A DNA stretch of 53,751 nucleotides. Source: Paraburkholderia sp. C35. GTDB lineage: Bacteria; Pseudomonadota; Gammaproteobacteria; Burkholderiales; Burkholderiaceae. This document shows positions 36,040 to 43,686 of the stretch, piece after piece. The stretch spans positions 1 through 53,751 of the forward strand of contig NZ_QBUY01000055.1 in the NCBI RefSeq assembly GCF_003121405.1, written 5' to 3'. The position numbers were made by a program, and so were the translations under genes. Below the pieces are notes generated by a model that saw only the letters and a program-made list of their open reading frames with translations, ran no database searches and was not told where the DNA came from. Numbering within the stretch: position 1 is the stretch's first letter; each line of letters starts with the position of its first letter.

Positions 36040-36405
36040 ATGGGCTGGTTAGAACGAATGCTGGGTGGGCATCACGGCGGGCAAGGTGGAAGAGGGCGTG
36101 GTCACGGCCATGGGCATGGGCATGGGCATGGTGGTTCTCATGGAGACAGGCGCACTCATGAAGGTGACTATGGTGATGAACGAAGCCGCCATTCGAACGA
36201 TGCTTGGGGTAGAGCGCCCACAGTGACTCCCGCGACGCGCGCAGAGCGCTCATGCCCGAAATGCGGAGCCGCGAATGCGACAGAGGCGCGCTTTTGCAGC
36301 CAGTGTGCGACTTCGCTGGTTCCACGATCCTGTGCAAGCTGCAGCCAGGCGCTCGCGCACGACGCGAAGTTTTGTGGGCAGTGCGGGGCGCCGGTCGTGG
36401 CCTGA
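36040..36405 (+). CDS. His-rich double zinc-ribbon protein
   Basis: This 121-residue protein has two parts. The N-terminal 35 residues hold a Gly/His tract (HGHGHGHGHGG) after a short amphipathic start, MGWLERMLGG. The C-terminal 50 residues carry four CxxC motifs (CPKC, CSQC, CASC, CGQC), which make a double zinc ribbon. The ATG is preceded by GGGAGAAG and lies 14 bp after the ATPase gene, so it is in the CadR-controlled operon. The His tract could hold metal before export, or the protein could act as a zinc sink or sensor. No function is established for this arrangement to my knowledge. Confidence 0.78.
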   Translation: MGWLERMLGGHHGGQGGRGRGHGHGHGHGHGGSHGDRRTHEGDYGDERSRHSNDAWGRAPTVTPATRAERSCPKCGAANATEARFCSQCATSLVPRSCASCSQALAHDAKFCGQCGAPVVA

Positions 36406-36475
36406 GTTCGCGCGCTGGCGCCAGGCCGCTAGCAGTAGCGAAGGGCGACATTGGCGCCGCCCATCCTCTGCTCGC

Positions 36476-36892
36476 TTAAACCAGCGTAATCGTCACCTCG
36501 ATATTCCCGCGCGTCGCCTTCGAATACGGGCAGGTCTGATGCGCGCGGTCAACCACTTCCTGCGCCACGTCGCGCGGCAGGCCCGGCAGACTTACATTCA
36601 GACGCGCCTGAATGAAATAGGCGTTATCGGTGGTGCCGAGATCGATCTCGGCGTCGACGCTGGTTTCCGCCGGCAGCGAGATCTTCAGGCCGCGTGCCGC
36701 AAGGCCCATCGCGCCGATGAAGCACGCCGACCACCCCGCGCCGAGCAGCTGCTCGGGGTTCGTGCCGGCGCCCGTGCTGCCCGGCGTCGACAGCTTGATG
36801 TCGAGACGGCCATCGTCGCTGCGCGCGGCGCCTTCGCGGCCGCCCGTCGTGTGAACCTTGCCTGTGTACAGAACGTTGTCGATACGCGTCAT
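36476..36892 (-). CDS. ohr: Organic hydroperoxide resistance protein (Ohr)
   Basis: This 138-residue thiol peroxidase of the Ohr/OsmC family reduces organic and lipid hydroperoxides. The two catalytic cysteines are visible: C57 in SACFIGAM and C121 in TCPYSKATRGN. The start MTRIDNVLYTGKVHTTGGR is typical of Ohr, and length matches. AAAGGAG precedes the ATG. The usual partner regulator OhrR (MarR family) is not adjacent; a LysR gene lies upstream in the same direction. Control could be by an unlinked OhrR or by that LysR protein. Confidence 0.92.
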   Translation of the reverse strand: MTRIDNVLYTGKVHTTGGREGAARSDDGRLDIKLSTPGSTGAGTNPEQLLGAGWSACFIGAMGLAARGLKISLPAETSVDAEIDLGTTDNAYFIQARLNVSLPGLPRDVAQEVVDRAHQTCPYSKATRGNIEVTITLV

Positions 36893-36996
36893 GGTGTGTG
36901 CTCCTTTGAAGTGGTTGAAGGACCAGCAATCGATGACACGTATTGAAGCGCCTGGATGTATCTCGCATGTGTCGTGGAAACGCGTGTGTGTATGCG

Positions 36997-37025
36997 CATG
37001 TATCCGCCCGCGCGCCCGATACATG
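36997..37025. promoter_or_regulatory. Inverted repeat upstream of ohr
   Basis: CATGTATC (36997-37004) and GATACATG (37018-37025) form 8-bp perfect arms around a GC-rich 13-bp loop. The site is about 105 bp upstream of the ohr start and 22 bp beyond the LysR gene stop, on the side both are transcribed. It may end the LysR transcript or bind a regulator of ohr. Confidence 0.45.
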
Positions 37026-37046
37026 GCAGTACAAAGCGGCATGGGA

Positions 37047-37949
37047 TTACGCGCCGCGTCCCGCCTTGCGCGCTTCGTCGAGCATGAATTCGATGAATTG
37101 CGAGGTCGCGCGCGTGTGGTGCAGGTTCGGCATATACAGCATGTACATGTTCGTGCCGAAGATGCTGAGCCGCCACGGGTCGAGCGCTGTGACGACGTTG
37201 CCGCGCCGGATATCGTCGTGCACGACGTAATCGGGCACCAGACCGACGCCGAGGCCGGCAAGAATCGCCTCGCGCAAAAACAGGAAGTTCTCGGAGATCA
37301 GTCCCGGCTCCAGCAGGACTTCGTGCCGTTCGTCGCGCAGATAGGCCGCGAGGCGAAGCTGGCGGCCCACTACCGTCGATGTGATCAGCGGCGCGCTGCG
37401 CAGCGCGTCGAGCTGCGTCGGCATGCCATGCTGCGCAGCGTATTCCGCCGATGCACACGCGACCCAGCGCACCGGTCCCATGTCGCGCGCGACGAGATTT
37501 TGCGGCGGCTCCGACATCACGCGCACGGCAATGTCCACCTCGTCGCGCAGCAGGTCTTCCACACGATTCTCGAACATCACATCGAGGACGATGCCGGGAA
37601 ATTCACGCTTGAACGCGATCAGCCACGCCGACATCACCAGTTGCCCGTAGCCGCTCGGCACCGACAGGCGCACGCGGCCTTGCAGGCTTTCGCCGAGCGT
37701 CGATATCGATTCCTGCGCGGCGTGCAGCGAATTGCGGATCGCGCGGCCATGCTCGTAGAGCTTGAGGCCGATCTCGGTCGGTTCGACACGGCGCGTCGTG
37801 CGCCGCACCAGTTGCAGGCCGATCGACTTTTCGAACTGGTTCAGGTGATAGCTGACGTTGGCGCGCGTCATCTTGAGCCGGCGCGCGGCTTCGCTGAGAT
37901 TGCCGGCGTCGATGATTTCGACCAGCAGCGTGAGCGCGTTGACGTCCAT
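37047..37949 (-). CDS. LysR-family transcriptional regulator
   Basis: This 300-residue regulator has the helix-turn-helix EIIDAGNLSEAARRLKMTRANVSYHLNQFEKSIG in its first 50 residues and an effector domain to about residue 295. The start is ATG at 37949 (MDVNALTLL); an upstream start at 37988 would run through its own operators. It is divergent from the beta-oxidation gene, and two TTGAC/GTCAA dyads in the shared gap are its likely binding sites. It probably responds to a fatty-acid or acyl-CoA derived signal and controls that gene, but the ligand is unknown. Confidence 0.87.
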   Translation of the reverse strand: MDVNALTLLVEIIDAGNLSEAARRLKMTRANVSYHLNQFEKSIGLQLVRRTTRRVEPTEIGLKLYEHGRAIRNSLHAAQESISTLGESLQGRVRLSVPSGYGQLVMSAWLIAFKREFPGIVLDVMFENRVEDLLRDEVDIAVRVMSEPPQNLVARDMGPVRWVACASAEYAAQHGMPTQLDALRSAPLITSTVVGRQLRLAAYLRDERHEVLLEPGLISENFLFLREAILAGLGVGLVPDYVVHDDIRRGNVVTALDPWRLSIFGTNMYMLYMPNLHHTRATSQFIEFMLDEARKAGRGA

Positions 37950-37954
37950 AGCAG

Positions 37955-37988
37955 TTTGACTGTCAAAAAATCCTTGACACTCTGTCAA
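37955..37988. promoter_or_regulatory. Tandem LysR-type operators
   Basis: TTTGAC-T-GTCAAA (37955-37967) and TTGAC-ACTCT-GTCAA (37974-37988) are two dyads whose centres are 20 bp apart, two helical turns. A further half-site, TTGTCAA, is at 38001-38007. All lie in the 123-bp gap between the LysR gene and the divergent beta-oxidation gene, fitting a tetrameric LysR protein. A -35-like TTGACA overlaps the second dyad. Confidence 0.7.
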
Positions 37989-38072
37989 TCCGCGATGCGA
38001 TTGTCAATTGCCTTTATCCCCAAGACAATCCATGACGATTCCGCCTATCTGCTGCATGAGGAGACAAAACCG

Positions 38073-40202
38073 ATGTCACAGCCCGCCGCCAACGCGCCCG
38101 CCTTGCCTGTCAGCCATGAACTGCGCGGCAATATTCTGCTCGTCACCGTCGATAATCCGCCCGTCAACGCGCTGGGCGTGGACGTGCGGCGCGGCCTTGT
38201 CGCAGCGATCGACGCCGCCGAGGCGAACGCGGCGGCGCGCGCGGTGCTGATCGTCGGCGCGGGTCGCAATTTCATCGCGGGTGCCGATATCCGCGAATTC
38301 GGCAAGCCGCCGCAGATGCCGACGTTGCCCGACGTGTGCAACCGCATCGAGATGTGCAGCAAGCCGGTGGTGGTCGCGATTCATGGCGCGGCGCTGGGCG
38401 GCGGGCTGGAGATCGCGCTGGCGTCGCATTACCGGCTGGCAGTGGCTGGCGCGAAGCTCGGTTTGCCGGAAGTGCGGCTCGGCCTGTTGCCCGGCGCGGG
38501 CGGCACGCAGCGCGCGCCGCGCCTGACGGGCGCCGAAGCTGCGCTGTCGCTGATGCTGAGCGGCAAACATATCGGCGAACAGGAAGCGCTGACGATCGGT
38601 CTTGTCGATCGCGTCGGCCAGAGCGACGACGTGCTCGCCGAAGGGCTGGCCTATGTGCAGCAACTGCTGGTCGAGCACGCACCTGTGCGGCGCACGCGCG
38701 ATGCACGAGGCCTCGCGGACAACGAAGCCACCGCAGCAGCCATCTCCGCCGCGCGCGCCGATACCGCGAAGAAATCGCGCGGCCTGCTGTCGCCGCTAAA
38801 GATCGTCGATTGCGTCGAGGCGGCGCTTAACCTGCCTTTCGACGAAGGCATGCGCTTCGAGCGCGCGCAGTTTCTCGAATGTCTCGACAGCCCGCAGCGC
38901 GCGGCGCTCGTTCATGCGTTCCAGGCCGAGCGCGAAGTGCAGAAATCGCCCGAGACGCGCAGTGCGCAGCCGCGCCCGGTCGAGTCGGCGGGCGTGGTGG
39001 GCGGCGGCACGATGGGCGCGGGCATTGCCGTCGCGCTGCTCGACGCGGGCCTGCCTGTGACGATGGTCGAGCGCGACGAGGAATCGATTGCGCGCGGCCG
39101 CGCGAACGTCGAAAAGGTCTATGACGGTTTGATTTCAAAAGGGCGTTTGAGCGCCGAGGGCAAGGCGAAGAAACTCGCGCGCTTTACCGGCAGCACGTCC
39201 TACGATGCGCTCGCGCAGGTCGATATCGTGATCGAAGCCGTGTTCGAGGACATGGCCGTGAAGCTTGCCGTGTTCGCGCAACTCGACCGCGTATGCAAGG
39301 CGGGCGCGGTGCTCGCCACCAATACGTCGTATCTCGACATCGACGCGCTCGCGGCCACGCTCTCGCGTCCGCAGGACGTGATCGGGCTGCATTTCTTTTC
39401 GCCCGCGCACATCATGAAGCTGCTGGAAGTCGTGGTGCCGGCGCAAGTGAGCGCTGACGTCGTCGCGACGGCTTTCGATCTGGCGAAAAAGCTCCGCAAG
39501 GTGCCCGTGCGCGCAGGCGTCTGCGACGGCTTCATCGGCAACCGGATGCTGGCTGTGTATCGCGCGGCGGCTGACCATCTGATGGAGGATGGCGCGTCGC
39601 CGTATCAGATCGACAAGGCGGTACGCGAATTCGGCTTTCCGATGGGACCGTATCAGGTGATCGATCTGGCGGGCGGCGACATCGGCTGGGCCACGCGCAA
39701 GCGCCGCGCGGCAACGCGCGATCCGAACGCGCGCTACGTGCAGATTCCCGACCGTCTGTGCGAGCGCGGCTGGTTTGGCCAGAAGACGGGGCGCGGCTTT
39801 TACCGTTATGAGGAAGGCAAGCGCGCAGGCGCGCCCGACTCCGAAGTGGAAACGATCATCGATGCCGAGCGCCAACGCGCCGGCGTGGCGCCGCGCGCAC
39901 TCAGCGACGAGCAGATCGTGCGCCGCTACATGGCCGCGATGATCAACGAAGGTGCGAACGTGTTGCACGAGCGCATTGCGCTGCGGCCGCTCGATGTCGA
40001 CGTGACGCTGATGAACGGCTTTGGTTTTCCGGCACATCGCGGTGGGCCGATGCATTACGCCGATACGATTGGCCTCGCCGCGTTGCTCGCGGATATTCGT
40101 GAGTTCGAAAAGCAGGATCCCGTGTTCTGGCGGCCATCGCCGTTGCTGGTGGAACTGGTCGAACGCGGCGCGACCTTTGCGAGCCTGAATCAGTCGGCTT
40201 GA
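38073..40202 (+). CDS. Bifunctional enoyl-CoA hydratase / 3-hydroxyacyl-CoA dehydrogenase
   Basis: This 709-residue enzyme carries out two beta-oxidation steps: hydration of enoyl-CoA and NAD-dependent oxidation of the hydroxyacyl-CoA. The hydratase half (about 10-200) shows GNILLVTVDNPPVNALG, the oxyanion loop AGADIREFG and the Glu-bearing GAALGGGLEIALASHYRLA and LPEVRLGLLPGAGG. The dehydrogenase half starts near 307 with the NAD loop GVVGGGTMGAGIA, then HFFSPAHIMKLLEVV with the catalytic His/Glu pair, and ends with a second dehydrogenase domain. The layout resembles FadB/FadJ and PaaH-like fusions. AGGAGAC lies before the ATG. No thiolase partner adjoins. A strong terminator follows. It could act in fatty-acid or aromatic-acid degradation. 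Confidence 0.88.
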   Translation: MSQPAANAPALPVSHELRGNILLVTVDNPPVNALGVDVRRGLVAAIDAAEANAAARAVLIVGAGRNFIAGADIREFGKPPQMPTLPDVCNRIEMCSKPVVVAIHGAALGGGLEIALASHYRLAVAGAKLGLPEVRLGLLPGAGGTQRAPRLTGAEAALSLMLSGKHIGEQEALTIGLVDRVGQSDDVLAEGLAYVQQLLVEHAPVRRTRDARGLADNEATAAAISAARADTAKKSRGLLSPLKIVDCVEAALNLPFDEGMRFERAQFLECLDSPQRAALVHAFQAEREVQKSPETRSAQPRPVESAGVVGGGTMGAGIAVALLDAGLPVTMVERDEESIARGRANVEKVYDGLISKGRLSAEGKAKKLARFTGSTSYDALAQVDIVIEAVFEDMAVKLAVFAQLDRVCKAGAVLATNTSYLDIDALAATLSRPQDVIGLHFFSPAHIMKLLEVVVPAQVSADVVATAFDLAKKLRKVPVRAGVCDGFIGNRMLAVYRAAADHLMEDGASPYQIDKAVREFGFPMGPYQVIDLAGGDIGWATRKRRAATRDPNARYVQIPDRLCERGWFGQKTGRGFYRYEEGKRAGAPDSEVETIIDAERQRAGVAPRALSDEQIVRRYMAAMINEGANVLHERIALRPLDVDVTLMNGFGFPAHRGGPMHYADTIGLAALLADIREFEKQDPVFWRPSPLLVELVERGATFASLNQSA

Positions 40203-40304
40203 TGAGGGAACGGCGGTGGTGACGGCGATCTTCGATACTTGTTAAAGATCGTCAAATCCGCCAGATCTTCGTTGATGGATCGGGCATAAAGTCCGAGAAT
40301 GAAA

Positions 40305-40371
40305 TTGCGGTGACCGTACCGCAAGTAAGTGGCAAGTTAAGGCCGCAGCTATCGCGCTGCGGCTTTTTTTT
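40305..40371 (+). terminator. Hairpin pair and rho-independent terminator
   Basis: GCCGCAGC (40342-40349) and GCTGCGGC (40356-40363) form an 8-bp stem followed by eight T residues, a classic intrinsic terminator. Just upstream, TTGCGGT (40305-40311) and ACCGCAA (40318-40324) form a second hairpin. The pair closes the beta-oxidation transcript. Alternatively the two hairpins could be the 3' end of a small RNA of about 100-150 bases lying between 40203 and 40371; no promoter was recognised for it. Confidence 0.85.
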
Positions 40372-40413
40372 ATTGTGGCGTTATTGCTTTGCCTTCTTGC
40401 CTGCTGCCTCGCA

Positions 40414-40686
40414 CTATTGCGCCGCCGTCAGCCTTGGCCCAACACGGGATGGCTGTGCCGACTCCTGCTGCCCCTTGCGCTGATCAGAAACCGCTTCAAT
40501 CCCCTTTCGGGTGACATCTTCGAGAAACACCAGGCGGGATCGGAAATACTCGGCCCGTAACTGCGCATCGAGAACCTGTTGCTCCGCGCGAAACAATTCC
40601 ATGCGTAATTCATTAAGCGCGCGTTCGGCCTGTTTCTCTGGAGTCGGAGCGTGGCGTGCTGCCCAGTTTGCAATCCACATCAGCAT
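40414..40686 (-). CDS. Small coiled-coil protein, unknown function
   Basis: This 90-residue protein starts with a short hydrophobic/aromatic stretch (MLMWIANWAARHA) and then forms one long helix rich in Glu, Arg, Leu and Ala (about 17-65, ERALNELRMELFRAEQQVLDAQ), ending in a Gln/Pro-rich tail. GAGGGG precedes the ATG. The heptad spacing of Leu supports a coiled coil. A 26-codon frame ends just inside it (stop at 40680) and could be a translationally coupled leader. I recognise no family; it resembles unnamed small proteins of Burkholderiales. It converges with the beta-oxidation gene beyond the terminator. Confidence 0.62.
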   Translation of the reverse strand: MLMWIANWAARHAPTPEKQAERALNELRMELFRAEQQVLDAQLRAEYFRSRLVFLEDVTRKGIEAVSDQRKGQQESAQPSRVGPRLTAAQ

Positions 40687-40988
40687 GATGAACCCCTCGC
40701 GTTCAAGCTGGCTTGCTCAAGCTGCATTCGCTGCAGCGCCTGTTCGATACGATCGCGCATGCCCGGCGCATCGGCACATGGGCCAGAACGGCCTGAAGCG
40801 GCCTGAAAACTATCCGCGCCGGTTTGCCAAACAATGTTAGTGAAGTTTTGACTGCACGCAGTGCGTTTTTTAGCAGCGATCGGCCGCGCGATCATATGCG
40901 CAGACGAATGATCGCGTGTTTCCATCACTTGACAATTGCTAAAAGATTTTGAGATACGAATCTCATATAGTACGGACAAGGTTTCGCA

Positions 40989-41195
40989 ATGAAGCCTACG
41001 GGGGATACAAACGGCAGCAATCAGGGAGAAACGGCGATTCGCATTTCGGCGGGAATGACGAATGAGAAACTGACAAAGTCTTACTCGCCAATTTACAAAA
41101 CAAACGAGGTGAACAACGATAGTTGTAAGACAGCGCGGAGGCCAATTCATGATCCGCTGAAGGGCGCAATCGACGATCCGGCAATCTTTGCATGA
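40989..41195 (+). CDS. Possible small hydrophilic protein
   Basis: A 68-codon frame starts with ATG, with AAGG 7 bases upstream, and ends 6 bp before the right arm of a terminator-like hairpin. The product would be hydrophilic, without signal or membrane segment and with no recognised motif. Its position between a promoter-like TTGACA (40929) and a terminator suggests either a real small gene or a non-coding RNA that happens to contain a frame. Coding status is uncertain. Confidence 0.3.
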   Translation: MKPTGDTNGSNQGETAIRISAGMTNEKLTKSYSPIYKTNEVNNDSCKTARRPIHDPLKGAIDDPAIFA

Positions 41196-41215
41196 TTTTA
41201 TTGCGCCCTCTTTTT
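41161..41215 (+). terminator. Long-loop hairpin with T-tract
   Basis: AGGGCGCAAT (41161-41170) and ATTGCGCCCT (41200-41209) are perfect 10-bp arms around a 29-base loop, followed by CTTTTT. The stem and T-tract fit an intrinsic terminator of a plus-strand transcript from the upstream region. The large loop also fits a small regulatory RNA. Confidence 0.65.
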
Positions 41216-41566
41216 ATACTATTCCTCCCTATTGTGAAAAACGTTGATGCCGGATGGCGATTCGCGGGCAAACGGGGTGCGTCGGCGCAGGGAATCTGAA
41301 TCGTCGTTGTTTATCGAGGAGCGGGTGTGTTTCAGGCCAGGCACCACGCGCATTCCATTCAGGACGGGCAAGCGCACGCATAAGCGTTGACGGCGTATCG
41401 GCGATCGAACGACAAAGAAGACGATGACGTAGTGGCGCTGAACAGCGCTCAGGCGTAAGCGCCGCAGACGACACAACGCGACGCGCGCGCGTCCGCGCAT
41501 GGCTACGCAGCGAGGCGCGAATGCGCGCAACGTTGGCCCTATGAATCATTTCGCGTGCGGGGTTCT

Positions 41567-42265
41567 ATGAGAATTGCAGTCCTGGACGATGATGTGGCGC
41601 AGGCCGATCTGGTCTGCCAGTCGCTGGCGGTCGATGGTCACGATTGCCATGCGTTCGCCGAAGGCCGCGCGCTCGTCAAGCATTTGCGCAGACAGACATT
41701 CGATTTGCTGGTGCTCGACTGGAACGTGCCGGACATGTCGGGCGAAGAAGTGCTGCAGTGGGTGCGTCAGAGTCTGTCCGACCGTCTGCCTGTGCTGTTC
41801 ATGACCAGCCGCAGCCGCGAGACCGACATCGCCGCGATGCTCAACAAGGGCGCGGACGACTACGTCGTCAAACCTGTCGCATCGAGTGTGCTGCTTGCGC
41901 GCGTGCGCTCGCTGCTGCGCCGTGCGTATCAACTCAACCAGAGCGCGACGAGAGAGAGCTTCGGCGAATTCGAATTCGAACTGGGATCGAAGCAGGTGAT
42001 CGCGCGTGGCACCTCCGTCACGTTGACGCAAAAGGAATTCGAGCTCGCGCTGTTGCTGTTCCGGCATCTGAGCCAGCCTTTGTCGCGTGCCCATATTCTC
42101 GAAGCGATCTGGCGGCAGGACGTCGACATTCCGTCGCGCACGATGGACACGCATGTGTCGATGCTGCGTGCCAAACTCGGCCTTCGCCCCGAAAACGGCT
42201 ACCGGTTGACACCGATCTACGGCTACGGCTACCGGCTGGAGCGGATCGAAAAGGAGGATGCGTGA
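41567..42265 (+). CDS. OmpR-family response regulator
   Basis: This 232-residue DNA-binding regulator is the output of the two-component system encoded in this operon. The receiver domain has acidic residues D7-D9, phospho-site D51 in LVLDWNVPDMSG and the conserved Lys in VVKPV. A winged-helix domain of OmpR type follows (about 130-228), with LTQKEFELALLLFRHLSQPLSRAHILEAIW and TMDTHVSMLRAKLGL. Start is ATG at 41567; an in-frame GTG 12 bp earlier is possible. Its stop overlaps the next gene in GTGA. The cognate kinase is probably the CHASE2 protein two genes downstream. Confidence 0.9.
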   Translation: MRIAVLDDDVAQADLVCQSLAVDGHDCHAFAEGRALVKHLRRQTFDLLVLDWNVPDMSGEEVLQWVRQSLSDRLPVLFMTSRSRETDIAAMLNKGADDYVVKPVASSVLLARVRSLLRRAYQLNQSATRESFGEFEFELGSKQVIARGTSVTLTQKEFELALLLFRHLSQPLSRAHILEAIWRQDVDIPSRTMDTHVSMLRAKLGLRPENGYRLTPIYGYGYRLERIEKEDA

Positions 42266-43686
42266 CGGTAGCAGGTCCGGACACAACGCCGCGTGACCCG
42301 GCGCGCGCGGCGCGGCGCGCTCCCGGCTCCGGCCTGGTAGCGGTTCTTGCGGCGGCATTCTGCCTGCTGCCTGTCAGTTCAAACGCGCAGAAGTCTGACA
42401 AGCCTGCACGCGAAGCGACCACGATCTACGTGACTCGCGCGGGCGACACGCTCTACGATCTGGCCGATCGCTATCTGCGCGATCCGCGCGACTGGGTGGT
42501 GCTGCGCAAACTCAATCATGTGGCTGATCCGCTGCATCTGCAGCCCGGTGTGCAACTGCGCTTGCCCGTCACGTTGCTGAAGCAGGAGCCGAGTACGGCG
42601 CGTGTGGTTGCCGTCAGCGGCCCCGCTACGCATGCGTTCAGACAGAATCCGTTCGTGCCCGTCACGGTCGGCATGGTGCTGGTCGAAGGCGACCGCGTGC
42701 GCACGGGACACGAAGGTTTCGTCACGCTGGAACTCGACGACGGTTCCCACGTGTCCGTGCCGCAGGACAGCACCATTGAAATCGGCGCGTTACGCCAGAC
42801 CGTCCTGACTGGCTCGAAAGATCGCGTGATCAATCTGAAGCAGGGCGAAGTGGACAGCGAAATCAATCACGCGACAAAGAAAGACGACCGCTTCCAGATC
42901 CGTTCGCCGTCCGTGGTGGCGGGCGTGCGCGGCACGCGCTTTCGCGTGAACTATGACGGCGATGAGCAATCGACCGCCGTGGCCGTGCTCGACGGCGCCG
43001 TCGGCGTCGATGCAGCACGCATGCCGCCGCGTGCACCGGGCGTGCCGCTGCAGGCATCGACGCAACTTGTTGGCGCGCATTTCGGCAGCGTCACGCGCGC
43101 GACGGGCGGCGTCGGCGGGCCGGTCGCGCTGCTGCCGGCGCCGGCGCTGGCCGATCCCGGCAAGATGCAGGACGACAAGGAGGTCGCCTTCGATCTCGTG
43201 CCCGACCCGAACGCGCACGCGTATCGCGTGCAGATTGCGCGCGACGCCGACCTGTTCGACCTGATCCGCGATCAGCGCGTGACTACGCCGCACGCGTCGT
43301 TCGGTGCTTTGCCCGACGGCAACTACTTCGTGCGTATTGCATCGATTGATGGAATTGGGCTTGAAGGTCTGCCGCAAACCTATGCATTCGAGCGGCGTCA
43401 GTTCGGGCTCGATGTGTCGGCGGGACAGCGCGCGGGCAGCCGCGATTTCGAGTTCCGCTGGCTCGCGAGCCGCACGGGTGTCGAGACGCGCTTTCGCTTC
43501 GTGCTCGCCACCACGGACGATCTGCGCGACCCGCTCGTCGATCGCACCGATCTGACGGCGGGGCAGATTGTCGTGTCCGACTTGCCGCCGGGCGTCTACT
43601 ACTGGACCGTGATCGCCGAGCAGTTCGAGAACGGCCGCTTCTACCAGAAGGGCAGTTCGATCCGCTCGTTTACACTGGCCCGGTGA
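42262..43686 (+). CDS. Secreted LysM-FecR domain protein
   Basis: This 474-residue protein has an N-terminal signal or anchor (LVAVLAAAFCLLPVSSNAQ), a LysM domain (about 53-101: TIYVTRAGDTLYDLADRYL to GVQLRLP) and a FecR domain (about 130-250, including GDRVRTGHEGFVTLELDDGSHVSVP and SPSVVAGVRGTRFRV). The remainder has repeated beta-strand regions like Ig or fibronectin folds. LysM suggests peptidoglycan binding. FecR domains usually relay signals to ECF sigma factors, but none is present; here it lies between response regulator and kinase genes. The start is GTG at 42262 overlapping the regulator stop; AGGAGG lies 4 bases upstream. Confidence 0.85.
   Translation: MTVAGPDTTPRDPARAARRAPGSGLVAVLAAAFCLLPVSSNAQKSDKPAREATTIYVTRAGDTLYDLADRYLRDPRDWVVLRKLNHVADPLHLQPGVQLRLPVTLLKQEPSTARVVAVSGPATHAFRQNPFVPVTVGMVLVEGDRVRTGHEGFVTLELDDGSHVSVPQDSTIEIGALRQTVLTGSKDRVINLKQGEVDSEINHATKKDDRFQIRSPSVVAGVRGTRFRVNYDGDEQSTAVAVLDGAVGVDAARMPPRAPGVPLQASTQLVGAHFGSVTRATGGVGGPVALLPAPALADPGKMQDDKEVAFDLVPDPNAHAYRVQIARDADLFDLIRDQRVTTPHASFGALPDGNYFVRIASIDGIGLEGLPQTYAFERRQFGLDVSAGQRAGSRDFEFRWLASRTGVETRFRFVLATTDDLRDPLVDRTDLTAGQIVVSDLPPGVYYWTVIAEQFENGRFYQKGSSIRSFTLAR

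Larger units (their letters stand above)
40687..41566. other. Long intergenic region with a possible small transcript
   Basis: These 880 bp hold no securely recognised gene. A -35-like TTGACA is at 40929-40934, followed by the dyad GAGAT-N4-ATCTC (40951-40964), then a possible 68-codon gene (40989-41195) and a hairpin with a T-tract (41161-41215). The second half (41216-41566) shows GCGCTG-AA-CAGCGC at 41435-41448, which may be an operator of the response-regulator operon that begins at 41567. AT-rich parts lie at 40900-41200. Confidence 0.5.

Noticed and set aside
36858..38072. 400-residue N-terminal extension of the beta-oxidation enzyme
   Set aside because: It would run antisense through the LysR gene. 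AGGAGAC and the ATG at 38073 give a family-typical start.
41644..42261. Extended N-terminus of the LysM-FecR protein
   Set aside because: It overlaps the response-regulator gene in another frame; the GTG at 42262 is directly before a signal peptide and has AGGAGG upstream.
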